Source: Phycisphaeraceae bacterium
Lineage (GTDB): Bacteria > Planctomycetota > Phycisphaerae > Phycisphaerales > UBA1924
Assembly (NCBI GenBank): GCA_007693965.1
Contig: RECQ01000044.1
Span: forward strand, 1-64,000
Length of the DNA stretch: 64,000 bases
Direction of reading: 5' to 3'
The notes beneath the pieces were generated by a model. It made no database searches, was not told where the DNA came from, and saw only the letters and a list, made by a program, of their open reading frames with translations. Shown here one piece after another: positions 40,141 to 50,763 of this stretch (positions are counted from its first letter, which is position 1; every line of letters begins with the position of its first letter). The position numbers and the translations under genes are program-made.

Positions 40141-41175
40141 TCATGTGGACGTATCGGCGTCGCCGTCGAGATTCAATCGAACCCGCAGCCAATCGGCGAA
40201 CAACTCCGCGCTCTCCATCGCGATGAAGCGAGCGACGGTTTCTTCTCGCCCGCCGTCGAGCGTGATATCGACCGCCGGCGGGATGGCGTGAGCTGGCCTG
40301 AGCGTGCGCCACTCCGGCTGTTTCCACGTCGCGTCGATCGATCTGATTTCGGAGAAGGGAATCTGGAGCGGTTCGTCGCGTCCCTCGCCGCGAGGAAGTC
40401 GAAGCTGCGCCCCGGCCTCATCGATGACCAGATCGTCCCTTCCTCCACCGGCGAGCATATTTCTCCATGCGAAGACGCCGGCGCCGGTCAGGAGGGCAAG
40501 TCCCCACGCGACAAGAGCCGTGGTCTGTGTCGCCCCGATCGGAAAGAGGGAAAGCATCAGCGAGAGAACGCAGATCAGAACGAACACCGCAACGAGGGCC
40601 CACACGAGTGGCGGGATCAGCGCCAGACGCACTCGCGTCACTCCGCCACGGACCATCACCCGCCTGCCCGCAGCGGGGACCTTCGGGTTGCACGCTCTGC
40701 CCACCGTCCGCCATGCCCAGAACATCCCCACGCCGACGATCAGAAAAGTCATCATGAAGAGGGCGCCGATGAGCTCCATGGCGCCCACGCCGACGCGCAG
40801 CGCCGATCGCGAGGGATCCGCAGGATCGTAACGCACGACGACTTTTTCGCCGACCGGATGCGCCGCCACCGTCAACTCGGCGGCGCTTCTGCCGCCGCTC
40901 GAGAAGCCCGAGAAGCTGATCCGATCGCCGATGTGCTCAACGCCTTCGACACTGTAGACAAATTTAACGATCGGCCTGAGCTCCTGGCCATCGGAGGTCC
41001 GCAGCGTCTCGACTTCCGAACGCGTCACCACGCCGTCCGTCGTCGGCCACGACGCGGCACGCGACTGGTTGTACATCGCGACTATGAGAATGCCGAGTCC
41101 GAAGAGGACGACGAGCAACCAGAAACTCGCAAAGACTGGAACGAATTTGTAGAACGGATTCGATCTCAGGCTCAT
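40141..41175 (-). CDS. DUF3592 membrane protein
   Basis: A 344-residue protein. The DUF3592 segment is clear: WPTTDGVVTRSEVETL, then IVKFVYSVEGVEHIGDRISF, and KVVVRYDPADPSRSALR. About four spans are predicted (FWLLVVLFGLGILIVAMY, GALFMMTFLIVGVGMFWAW, LVWALVAVFVLICVLSLML, WGLALLTGAGVFAWR). The rest is a PH-like soluble C-terminus shared with the downstream gene. Function unknown; it lies 46 nt upstream of the OPT partner gene's stop. Confidence 0.7.
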   Translation of the reverse strand: MSLRSNPFYKFVPVFASFWLLVVLFGLGILIVAMYNQSRAASWPTTDGVVTRSEVETLRTSDGQELRPIVKFVYSVEGVEHIGDRISFSGFSSGGRSAAELTVAAHPVGEKVVVRYDPADPSRSALRVGVGAMELIGALFMMTFLIVGVGMFWAWRTVGRACNPKVPAAGRRVMVRGGVTRVRLALIPPLVWALVAVFVLICVLSLMLSLFPIGATQTTALVAWGLALLTGAGVFAWRNMLAGGGRDDLVIDEAGAQLRLPRGEGRDEPLQIPFSEIRSIDATWKQPEWRTLRPAHAIPPAVDITLDGGREETVARFIAMESAELFADWLRVRLNLDGDADTST

Positions 41176-41221
41176 GCGCGTTCCTCGAAGATCCGGCCGT
41201 TGTGCGCCGGATTGTCCACGG

Positions 41222-42637
41222 TCATGCCTGCTTCAACCTCGGCTCCGTCTCCCCAAGCAGCTCGTGGGCGCGATCCAGGCAGTCCTGCGCCTCGAAAAAC
41301 ACCCCGTCCGCCGCGGCGGACCAGCAGCGGTTCACCTGCCGCTCCATCGCCGCGAAGCGGTCCATCAGGCCCGCGTAGCCGGAGAGGCCGAGGCGTCCGA
41401 CGAGCTGGGCCCGGGCGTCGACGAAGGCCACGGAGTGCACGCGCTGCACTTCGTCGAGGCGCTCGACGATCATCTCCATCCGCGCCTCGTCGTTCGCGGC
41501 GCCGGGCAGGTCGCGCTGCAGCGACTCGATGATCCTGCGTATCTCCGCCAGCGTCTCCTCGGGCGAGAGTGTGGCGGCGCCGGCGCCTTCCGCCTTCGTC
41601 TTCGCGGCGGCCTCGGCGACCTGCCGATTCGTCTCGGAGCGCACCACGAAGGCGCCGCCGAGCAGACCCGCGACCGCGACGAGGAAGAGCCACAGCCCCG
41701 ACCAGCGCGCGAAGGAAAACTCCTTGAGGCGGATGCGCTCCGCGCCCGCCAGCCGCAGACGATCGAGCAGGTCCTGGTTCAGTCTGTCGTTGGTGCGGGC
41801 CATCGGGACATAGGCGAGGTTCTTGAGTCGGACATCGCCGTTGTCGTCGAGACGGGCGCCTTCGAGGTCGGCCTGCGACATCGAGGCCAGCGCCATGATC
41901 GCGAGGTCCTCGACGCCGGTGGGAGTGCGCGTGACGGGGATCGGCACGACGACGGCGTTTCGCAGGAAGAGGGCGCGCCGACCGTCCGGGACGAGCGGCG
42001 GCTCGGCGTCCGCGTCTGGCTCGGCCTCGGCCTCATCCGTCGCGGCTTCCTCGGTCTCCATGGCCCTGATGTTCGCGGCCTCCAGCTCCTCCATCGCGAG
42101 GATGGACTTCTCGCTGAGCCCCTCGCGCCAGCCGAGGAAGTGGTCCATCGGCAGACCGGCGGCGAGCGTCTCCCACGCGCGGCTGGAATAGCCGAGACAG
42201 ACGATGTAGAGGGTCGATGGCGCATCGCCGGAGCGCAGCTCCGCGAGCGCTTCAGACATGAAGTCCTCTGTGCGCTCATCGCGGCCTTCGAGGTAGGCGA
42301 GCAGCCGGGCCTCATCCAGCAGCGCGATCACGCCCTCGGAGGGCTCCAGCCGCGGCGGGGCGAAGTCGCCGTCGCCGGGGGCGGTGTGAAAGAGGCGGAT
42401 GATCGTCTGGTTGTCGGCGCGCAGCTTCGCGATGGCGTCGTGGGCGGCGGGCGGTCGGCGCCGCGCTTCGTTGAAGAGGGCCGCATCCTCGAAGGCGAGG
42501 CGTCCGGACACGGCGTTGAGCGTCGTGTTCAGCAGGCGCTCGTCGGCGAGGCCGAGGCGGGGGACATAGGCGGTGGTGGTCATGATCGCGCCCAGCGCGA
42601 GGGAGAGAGCGATCACGAGGTTGGCCAGTGATTTCAT
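41222..42637 (-). CDS. Membrane protein coupled to the OPT transporter
   Basis: A 471-residue protein of unrecognised family. It has an N-terminal hydrophobic segment (LVIALSLALGAIMTTTAYV), a long periplasmic part containing an acidic low-complexity stretch (MSQADLEGARLDD; EEAATDEAEAEPDADAEPP), a second span (SGLWLFLVAVAGLLGGAFVV) and a cytoplasmic helical C-terminus with LDEVQRVHSVAFVDARAQLV. Its ATG lies 6 nt after the OPT stop, so the two are co-translated and probably form a complex (inference). Confidence 0.65.
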   Translation of the reverse strand: MKSLANLVIALSLALGAIMTTTAYVPRLGLADERLLNTTLNAVSGRLAFEDAALFNEARRRPPAAHDAIAKLRADNQTIIRLFHTAPGDGDFAPPRLEPSEGVIALLDEARLLAYLEGRDERTEDFMSEALAELRSGDAPSTLYIVCLGYSSRAWETLAAGLPMDHFLGWREGLSEKSILAMEELEAANIRAMETEEAATDEAEAEPDADAEPPLVPDGRRALFLRNAVVVPIPVTRTPTGVEDLAIMALASMSQADLEGARLDDNGDVRLKNLAYVPMARTNDRLNQDLLDRLRLAGAERIRLKEFSFARWSGLWLFLVAVAGLLGGAFVVRSETNRQVAEAAAKTKAEGAGAATLSPEETLAEIRRIIESLQRDLPGAANDEARMEMIVERLDEVQRVHSVAFVDARAQLVGRLGLSGYAGLMDRFAAMERQVNRCWSAAADGVFFEAQDCLDRAHELLGETEPRLKQA

Positions 42638-42643
42638 GGTGGT

Positions 42644-45145
<2,502 letters not shown>

Positions 45146-45308
45146 GGGGTGCGCCTCCAGGCCGCGGCGAACTGCCGCGGTCGAGGGGGCATGGTGCGCG
45201 ACGAACGCCCCGGACACAAGTCAACCCAGATCGCCGGTCCGGATGGTCCGGGGCATCGCCCACAGACCGCCCCCCACGGGTCCGTCGGGAGACGGCGGCG
45301 GCGAGAGG

Positions 45309-45404
45309 GAAATCAGCAAAGCGGAAAAGCGCAAAAACAGCAAAACCAGAAACACGCGTCAGCAGTCAGCAGCGCCGAAAAATTCGCTGCTTTGCTGCTT
45401 TTTT
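45309..45404. repeat. F6 palindromic element, copy 2
   Basis: Left arm GCAAAGCGGAAAAGCGCAAA and AACAGCAAAACC, right arm TTCGCTGCTTTGCTGCTTTT. Same units as copy 1 but a different centre. It sits between the OPT gene start and the lipoprotein gene stop. Confidence 0.75.
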
Positions 45405-45407
45405 CGA

Positions 45408-45677
45408 TCACCAGGGCATCGGACGGGGCGTCATGCGCGTGGGCCGGTCCGTCAGCGTCAGCCGCGAGAAATCCTCGAGGAACAGGCGGAACTGCGTGTC
45501 GAAGGTGATCGTCGTCTTGTTGAAGACTTCGTCGGTGGTGAGCGCCGTGGTGCGCACCTCGGGCGACGGGTTGAGACGATATCCCCACGCCCCGCCGCAG
45601 CCGGTGGTGAGAAGCATGGCGCCGGCCAGACCGGTGGCGAGAAGGGCGCAGGACAGATTGCGGCGGCGATGGGTCAT
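45408..45677 (-). CDS. Small lipoprotein
   Basis: An 89-residue protein with a basic start, a hydrophobic stretch and the lipobox L-T-T-G-C at residues 23-27, so the mature protein should be acylated at Cys27. The rest has TTITFDTQFRLFLEDFSRLT. No family is recognised. It is on the same strand as and upstream of the OPT gene, separated by F6 copy 2. CAAGGAGTTC lies just before ATG 45677. Confidence 0.7.
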   Translation of the reverse strand: MTHRRRNLSCALLATGLAGAMLLTTGCGGAWGYRLNPSPEVRTTALTTDEVFNKTTITFDTQFRLFLEDFSRLTLTDRPTRMTPRPMPW

Positions 45678-46143
45678 GTCTCGAACTCCTTGCTGAGAAG
45701 CGTGAAGTACCTTGTCGGCCCGGCGGCGTCAACCCGCTGAAGATCCCATGGGGATCACGGCCGGGTCGTTCACCCTCAGCCCCCACGCCGCGTGCGGCGG
45801 GGGGCGGTGGAAATGTCGGACTGGAAATTGTTCGGCTTTCCTTCGACTCCGGTTCCCTCGGGTTGTACTCTGATGGGCAGAAGGTTCGTTTCGTTTTCGA
45901 GAGCCCGATTCACGCCGTTGTCATTGCTCGAACCTTATACACACCCCTCGGGAGCCGGAGCAGTCCTCGGACGATGATCAAGCCTCCTCAGAGTGGAAGA
46001 TCGGGATTCGGGGCCCAGGCGCCCACTTTGTAGAAGGGGTTCGAGCATTGAACGGCGCGGGTTCTTGCGACGCGGAACGGGCCTTTTTTCTGCGCCCGCC
46101 TCAGGCTGCACGCCCCGCCGCGGCCCGCTGATACGATGATCCC
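45678..46143. other. Intergenic region between lipoprotein and cysE
   Basis: 466 bases between two divergent genes. There is no supportable reading frame or RNA gene. A short direct echo of GTTCGAGCATTGAAC near 46028 and a T-run at 46084-46089 were seen but do not form a convincing terminator. Confidence 0.5.
46132..46137 (+). promoter_or_regulatory. TACGAT -10-like box before cysE
   Basis: TACGAT ends 6 nt before ATG 46144 and no ribosome site is present. It has the same short spacing as alaS. Confidence 0.3.
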
Positions 46144-47097
46144 ATGTCGTCATCGGACAGATCCGGCCAGGAGGGCGTCTCGGGAGATCTGGTCTCGCGC
46201 GTGGCCTCGTCGATCCTGAACGAGCCGCGGACCGAGCGACTCGGCGAGGCCGCCCTGCCCGACCGCCATCGCATCGAAGAGATGGTCGAGCTGGTGCGTC
46301 ACCTCGTCTTCCCCGGCTTCTTCGGTCCCCGCGGCGTCGCGAAGGACGAGCTGCCCGCCCACGTCGAGACCCTGCTCTCACGCATCCGGGCCCACGCCTA
46401 CGAGCAGATCCGCTCGGTGCTCCGCTACGTCGAGGACATCGGCCCTGATCAGGCCGACAACCCCCTCTGCGCCCGCTGCGACGCCGAATCGCGGCGCATC
46501 GCCGACGCCTTTCTCGAACGGCTGCCCGAGCTGCGCGACGCCCTGGCGCTCGATGTGCAGTCGGCGTACGACGGCGACCCCGCCGCCGCCCACACCGACG
46601 AGACCATCATCTGCTACCCCGGCGTGGACGCCGTCTTCGCCTACCGCACCGCGCACATCCTGCATGAGCTGGGGGCGCCGCTCTTGCCGCGGATCATCTG
46701 CGAGCAGGCCCACATGCGCACAGGGATCGACATCCATCCCGCGGCGAAGATCGGGCGGTCCTTCTTCATCGACCACGGCGCCGGCGTCGTCATCGGCCAG
46801 ACCGCGATCATCGGCGACAACGTCAAGCTCTACCAGGGCGTGACGCTGGGCGCCAAGAGCTTCCCGAAGGACGAACGCGGTCGCGTGATCCGCGGCCAGA
46901 AACGCCACCCCACCATCGGCGACCGCGTGACGATCTACGCCGGCGCGGTGATTCTGGGAGGCGACACCATCATCGGCGACGACTGCGTCATCACCGGCGG
47001 CGTCTTCATCACCGACTCGATCCCGCCGAAGCACATCGTGCGCCAGAAGAAGCCGGAGCTGGTGATGCGCACGAATCGGGAGGCGAGCGGGGCGTGA
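46144..47097 (+). CDS. cysE: Serine O-acetyltransferase
   Basis: Makes O-acetylserine for cysteine synthesis. The 317-residue product has the helical N-terminal domain and the left-handed beta-helix with hexapeptide repeats: GIDIHPAAKIGRSFFIDHGA, GVVIGQTAIIGDNVKLYQGV, TLGAKSFPKD, HPTIGDRVTIYAGAVILGGD. The catalytic His is in F-I-D-H-G-A. The long N-terminus and DETIICYPGVDAVFAYRTAH fit the EpsC-like group. The feedback tail is short. No cysK is nearby. Confidence 0.94.
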   Translation: MSSSDRSGQEGVSGDLVSRVASSILNEPRTERLGEAALPDRHRIEEMVELVRHLVFPGFFGPRGVAKDELPAHVETLLSRIRAHAYEQIRSVLRYVEDIGPDQADNPLCARCDAESRRIADAFLERLPELRDALALDVQSAYDGDPAAAHTDETIICYPGVDAVFAYRTAHILHELGAPLLPRIICEQAHMRTGIDIHPAAKIGRSFFIDHGAGVVIGQTAIIGDNVKLYQGVTLGAKSFPKDERGRVIRGQKRHPTIGDRVTIYAGAVILGGDTIIGDDCVITGGVFITDSIPPKHIVRQKKPELVMRTNREASGA

Positions 47098-47408
47098 TGG
47101 CGCAAGCGGGAGAGTGATGCAGGCTTGCAGACGTGCATCTGGTGAATCGACGGGGCTACAGATGTTTCCATCAGACGATCGCGTTGCTCACGAGTGGCAG
47201 GAAAGCACGCGCAGGTGAATAGACGTTCTCTCGCCGCAACACGATTCGCCTTCTCATCCTCTCCGAACCACGATTCCCCCCACTCCCGCTCCCGGCGATT
47301 CCCCCTGTTCGCCCAGCTTCGCACCGGGCTGTGAAACTCCGCCAAAGCCCTTCGGGGCATGGGCCGATGGAGGGCAAGGAACATGTCCCGAGGGAGTCCA
47401 CGCGTCCG
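47098..47408. other. Intergenic region before the HD-GYP gene
   Basis: 311 bases with no recognised gene or repeat. The frame of the HD-GYP gene is open from GTG 47331, so part of this stretch may be coding if an upstream start is used. Confidence 0.4.
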
Positions 47409-48644
47409 ATGCTGCGAGTGCCGATAACCTACGCCAAGCCCGGCATGATGCTGGCGATGCCCATCCGGCATCCGCAGCGTCCCGAGCACCTGTTGCTGCA
47501 GGTCGGCTACGAGCTGGACCAGGCCGCCATCGGGCGCCTGCGCGAGTTGCGGCTGCGCGAGGTGTGGATCCGCTATCCCAACCTTGAGTTCATCGGCAAG
47601 TACATCAACCCGCACATTCTCGAGGAGCAGGCCAAGGTTGGCAAGGCGATCGGCGGCGCCCTTGAAACAGTGATGCGGGACACCACCGCCAAGCTGAACT
47701 ATCCAGCCTTCAAAAGCACGATCCGCGACTTCATCGACAAACTGCTTGAGGATCCGCAGGCCGCGATCTTCATCGAGGAGATCAGCGAGACGGATGAGCC
47801 GCTGTTGCGCCATTCATGCAGTGTGTGTTTTCTCAGTCTGCTGATGGGTCTGAAGCTGGAGGGCTACCTGGTGCAGCAGCGCCGGCGTCTGGCCGCCCAT
47901 CGCGCCAAGGACGTTGTGAATCTCGGCGTCGGCGCCATGCTGCATGATGTCGGCATGATGCGCATCGACGCCAAGGCTCGCGAGCGATGGATGAAGACGC
48001 ACGATGAGTCCGACCCCGCGTGGCGCGAGCACGTCATCATCGGGTATCAGCTCGTGCAGGGGCATGTCGAGCCCAGCGCCTCCGCGGCGGTGCTGCATCA
48101 TCATCAGCGCTATGACGGCGCGGGGTTTCCCGTGCGACGCGAGGCCGACGGTGTGCTGCGCGGCCTTGTCGGCGATCGCATCCACATCTTCCCGCGCATC
48201 GTCGCCACCGCCGATCTCTTCGATCGCATGCGCCATCCGCCCGACCGGGCCACCCCCACGCCAGTGGTGCGGGCGCTGCGCCGAATGCAGACGCCCGAGA
48301 TCGCCAGTCGAATGGATCCGATGACGTACAAGGCGCTCATCGCCGTGACGCCCCCCTACCCGCCCGGATCGCTGGTGACGCTCAGCAACGGAGTGCGCGG
48401 CGTGGTCACCGAATGGCGCCCTTCCGATCCATGCCGCCCGACAGTGCAGAAGCTGGGAGACATCGAGCAAGATCACGCCAAAAATGGCGCCGCTCCGAAC
48501 GCGGCCTGCTACGACCTGCGCAGCGATCACACGCTGCACGTCGTCGAGGCGGAAGGAGAGCGCGTGCTCGAAGACAACTTCTACCCCAAGCGGGTGGAGG
48601 AGTACACAATCGATCTGGATGGAAGAGGCTTCCTCGCCGCCTGA
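47409..48644 (+). CDS. HD-GYP domain protein with variant motifs
   Basis: Probable cyclic-di-GMP phosphodiesterase or a degenerate relative. The N-terminal MLRVPITYAKPGMMLAMPI is the DUF3391-like start. The HD core is L-H-D-V-G-M-M-R-I and the GYP motif reads H-H-H-Q-R-Y-D-G-A-G-F-P. Typical members have HDxGK and HHExxxGxGYP, so Met replaces Lys, Gln replaces Glu and Phe replaces Tyr. Activity is therefore uncertain. The C-terminal 120 residues are a small beta domain (PPGSLVTLSNGVRGVVTEW). ATG 47409 has AGGGAG 12 nt upstream; ATG 47367 and GTG 47331 are alternatives. Confidence 0.8.
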   Translation: MLRVPITYAKPGMMLAMPIRHPQRPEHLLLQVGYELDQAAIGRLRELRLREVWIRYPNLEFIGKYINPHILEEQAKVGKAIGGALETVMRDTTAKLNYPAFKSTIRDFIDKLLEDPQAAIFIEEISETDEPLLRHSCSVCFLSLLMGLKLEGYLVQQRRRLAAHRAKDVVNLGVGAMLHDVGMMRIDAKARERWMKTHDESDPAWREHVIIGYQLVQGHVEPSASAAVLHHHQRYDGAGFPVRREADGVLRGLVGDRIHIFPRIVATADLFDRMRHPPDRATPTPVVRALRRMQTPEIASRMDPMTYKALIAVTPPYPPGSLVTLSNGVRGVVTEWRPSDPCRPTVQKLGDIEQDHAKNGAAPNAACYDLRSDHTLHVVEAEGERVLEDNFYPKRVEEYTIDLDGRGFLAA

Positions 48645-48698
48645 AGCCGGCGCAGAGCCAGACTCCGGCGCACAGCGCCACGGTTGCCGCCCCTGACT

Positions 48699-50540
48699 TC
48701 AGCTCTCGATGACGCCGGTCTGTGTGTCGGTTTCGGCGCCATTCGTTTCGGTCGCGGGCTCGGGCGCAGCGTTCTCGGATGACTCGCCGCGGCGACGCGT
48801 GGCGCCTTCGCCGCCCTGAGTGGACTCGCCTTCGGTGGCGCTCACCGGTCGGGCAGCGGCTGCAGGTTGGGCGCCCGTCTGAGCGCCGCCCTGACCTCGC
48901 TCGCGCACCATGGCGGCGGCGCCGGGGGGCATGCCCATCATTCGAGGCGCCGCCTCGCGCAGGCGAGCGAGCTGCTCCTGGTCGAACTCGGTGTCGAGCA
49001 CCTCACCGGAGGAGGGTTCGCGGAGAAGCACACGATCGCCCTCGGAAAGCCCCGCGACGATCTCCGCGTGCGTCGAGGAGCGACGCCCGACGGCCACCGG
49101 CGTGCGCTCGAAGCGCGTACCGCGAGGCGTGTAGACATAGCTGACGGCGCCCTCGCGGAAGATCGCCTGGATGGGTGTGGCCAGCGCGTCCTCGACATTG
49201 CCGAGCACAATGCGGGCGTCGGCCCGCATCGAGGGCTTGAGCAGTCCGTCGCTGTTGTCCCGATCCAGCGCGATGCGGACGGTGTACTCGCGCAGGTTGG
49301 GATCGCGCCAGCCTTCCGTCTCGGCGAGAACGCCGATGGAATGGACGCGGCCTTCGAAGGTCTGTCCCTGCAGCGCATCGATGGTGACGAAGGCCGTCTG
49401 CCCGGGGCGCACGCGCCCGGCGAGACTCTCGTGCACGCGGACAATCGCCATCATCCGCTCGGTGTCGGGGAGCATCATGATGAGCTCATTGGGGCGGATG
49501 TTGCGGCCGATCTGCATCGGCCCGTCGCCGCCCATCATCATCCCGCCCCGGCCGCGGCCGGTGCTGGTGGCGTAGATCACCAGCCCGTCGGTGGGGGCGT
49601 ACACGGTGGTGGCTTCAAGCTGGCGCTGCATCTTGGCGAGGTTGTCCTCGCGGATGGAGAGCTGCCGCTCGCGGTTGGTCAGATCCGCGCGCCGATTGGC
49701 GAGCTGGCGCTCGTTCTGCCGCTCCACCTGGTCGAGTTCGGCCTCGGCCTCCTCGACGTTCGATGTCAGTTGCTTGTACCGCTGGTCGTAGGCGAACGTC
49801 TCGAAGACCCAGAGATCGATCTGCGTCGTCTGCACATCGGCCTTGGCGTTGAGGTGGGCGATCTCGGCGTTGACCAGATCCTCGCGGCTGGAGAAGTCGC
49901 GCTCGAAGAGTTGCTGTGTCTCCTCGAGCTTCTCTGTCGCCTGCTCCAGGCGGCGCTCGGCCCGCTCAATGGCGAGATCCAGCTCCAGCTTCTCCTTCTT
50001 GACATCGCCTTCAAGCCACTTCTGCAGCTCAATCTTTGCGAGTTCAAGCTTGAGGAGCGCCTTGCGGAGATTGGACTCGTTCTCACTCACTTGGATGTCA
50101 TACGCGTTCTGAGATGAGATGAAGTCAGCTCTGGCCGACTCGACGCGCAGCGTCTCTTCCTGGAGCTGGTTCTGGATCTGGTCGGAGTTGAGCTTCACCA
50201 ACAGGTCGCCTTCGCGGACGATGATGCCCTCATCGACGATCTCAAGAATTGCGTTCGTCGATTCGAGCTGGCTGCGGATCTCGGTCTGGCGACGGGGCTC
50301 GAGCTCGCCGCTGGAGGTGATGGTGATGTCGAAGGAAGAGCGAGAGACGGTGTAGAGGTCGATCGTGCGAGCATCGTCGCCGCTGCTTCGCATCGACATC
50401 ATGGCGTAGACGCCGGCGGCGCCGAGGATGGCGATCACCAGAATTGCGAGGATGACGCCCCGTACACCACCCCGTCGAGCAATCCTGCCGGGTCGGGTCG
50501 CGTGGGTGTCCGTGTGATGTGTCGGTGTGAAAACGGGCAT
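48699..50540 (-). CDS. Membrane-fusion (HlyD-type) efflux adaptor
   Basis: Periplasmic adaptor of a tripartite export pump, 613 residues. There is one N-terminal span (RGVILAILVIAILGAAGVYA), a first lipoyl half (SGELEPRRQTEIRSQLESTN, GIIVREGDLLVKLNSDQI), a very long coiled-coil hairpin (about residues 110-310), the second lipoyl half (TTVYAPTDGLVIYA) and beta-barrel/MP domains (VRPGQTAFVTIDALQGQTFE, ALATPIQAIFREGAVSYV). The C-terminal 90 residues are low-complexity Ala/Glu/Thr. ATG 50540 has GGAG 8 nt upstream. It pairs with the TolC-like gene; no pump gene is adjacent. Confidence 0.88.
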   Translation of the reverse strand: MPVFTPTHHTDTHATRPGRIARRGGVRGVILAILVIAILGAAGVYAMMSMRSSGDDARTIDLYTVSRSSFDITITSSGELEPRRQTEIRSQLESTNAILEIVDEGIIVREGDLLVKLNSDQIQNQLQEETLRVESARADFISSQNAYDIQVSENESNLRKALLKLELAKIELQKWLEGDVKKEKLELDLAIERAERRLEQATEKLEETQQLFERDFSSREDLVNAEIAHLNAKADVQTTQIDLWVFETFAYDQRYKQLTSNVEEAEAELDQVERQNERQLANRRADLTNRERQLSIREDNLAKMQRQLEATTVYAPTDGLVIYATSTGRGRGGMMMGGDGPMQIGRNIRPNELIMMLPDTERMMAIVRVHESLAGRVRPGQTAFVTIDALQGQTFEGRVHSIGVLAETEGWRDPNLREYTVRIALDRDNSDGLLKPSMRADARIVLGNVEDALATPIQAIFREGAVSYVYTPRGTRFERTPVAVGRRSSTHAEIVAGLSEGDRVLLREPSSGEVLDTEFDQEQLARLREAAPRMMGMPPGAAAMVRERGQGGAQTGAQPAAAARPVSATEGESTQGGEGATRRRGESSENAAPEPATETNGAETDTQTGVIES

Positions 50541-50763
50541 CGGAGCGGCTCCAGTGAGACGGGAAGTCAGATCAGGTCGGGAAGCCGGCGTTGCAGCCGG
50601 GCACACAAGCGATGTCTTACAGTCAAAACCGGCCCGGGGCGCCGCAGTTTCATGCTCGGGATCCTCCGGAATTCCCCCGGAATCCCCAGAGCGCCCCCGG
50701 ATCCTCCAGAATCGCTTTCGAGATCATCACCCTGATGGATGCTAGGCGCAGGGCGTCCGGCGT

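Noticed and set aside
39712-41532. Plus-strand frame of about 600 codons opposite the DUF3592 gene
   Set aside because: It is highly charged and low-complexity, while the minus strand has coherent membrane proteins.
45930-45950. Transposon-end-like CTTATACACA
   Set aside because: Only a partial match to known mosaic ends, no paired end and no transposase.
46028-46095. Intrinsic terminator before cysE (T-run at 46084)
   Set aside because: The upstream stem is short and mismatched, and the orientation does not fit a gene end.
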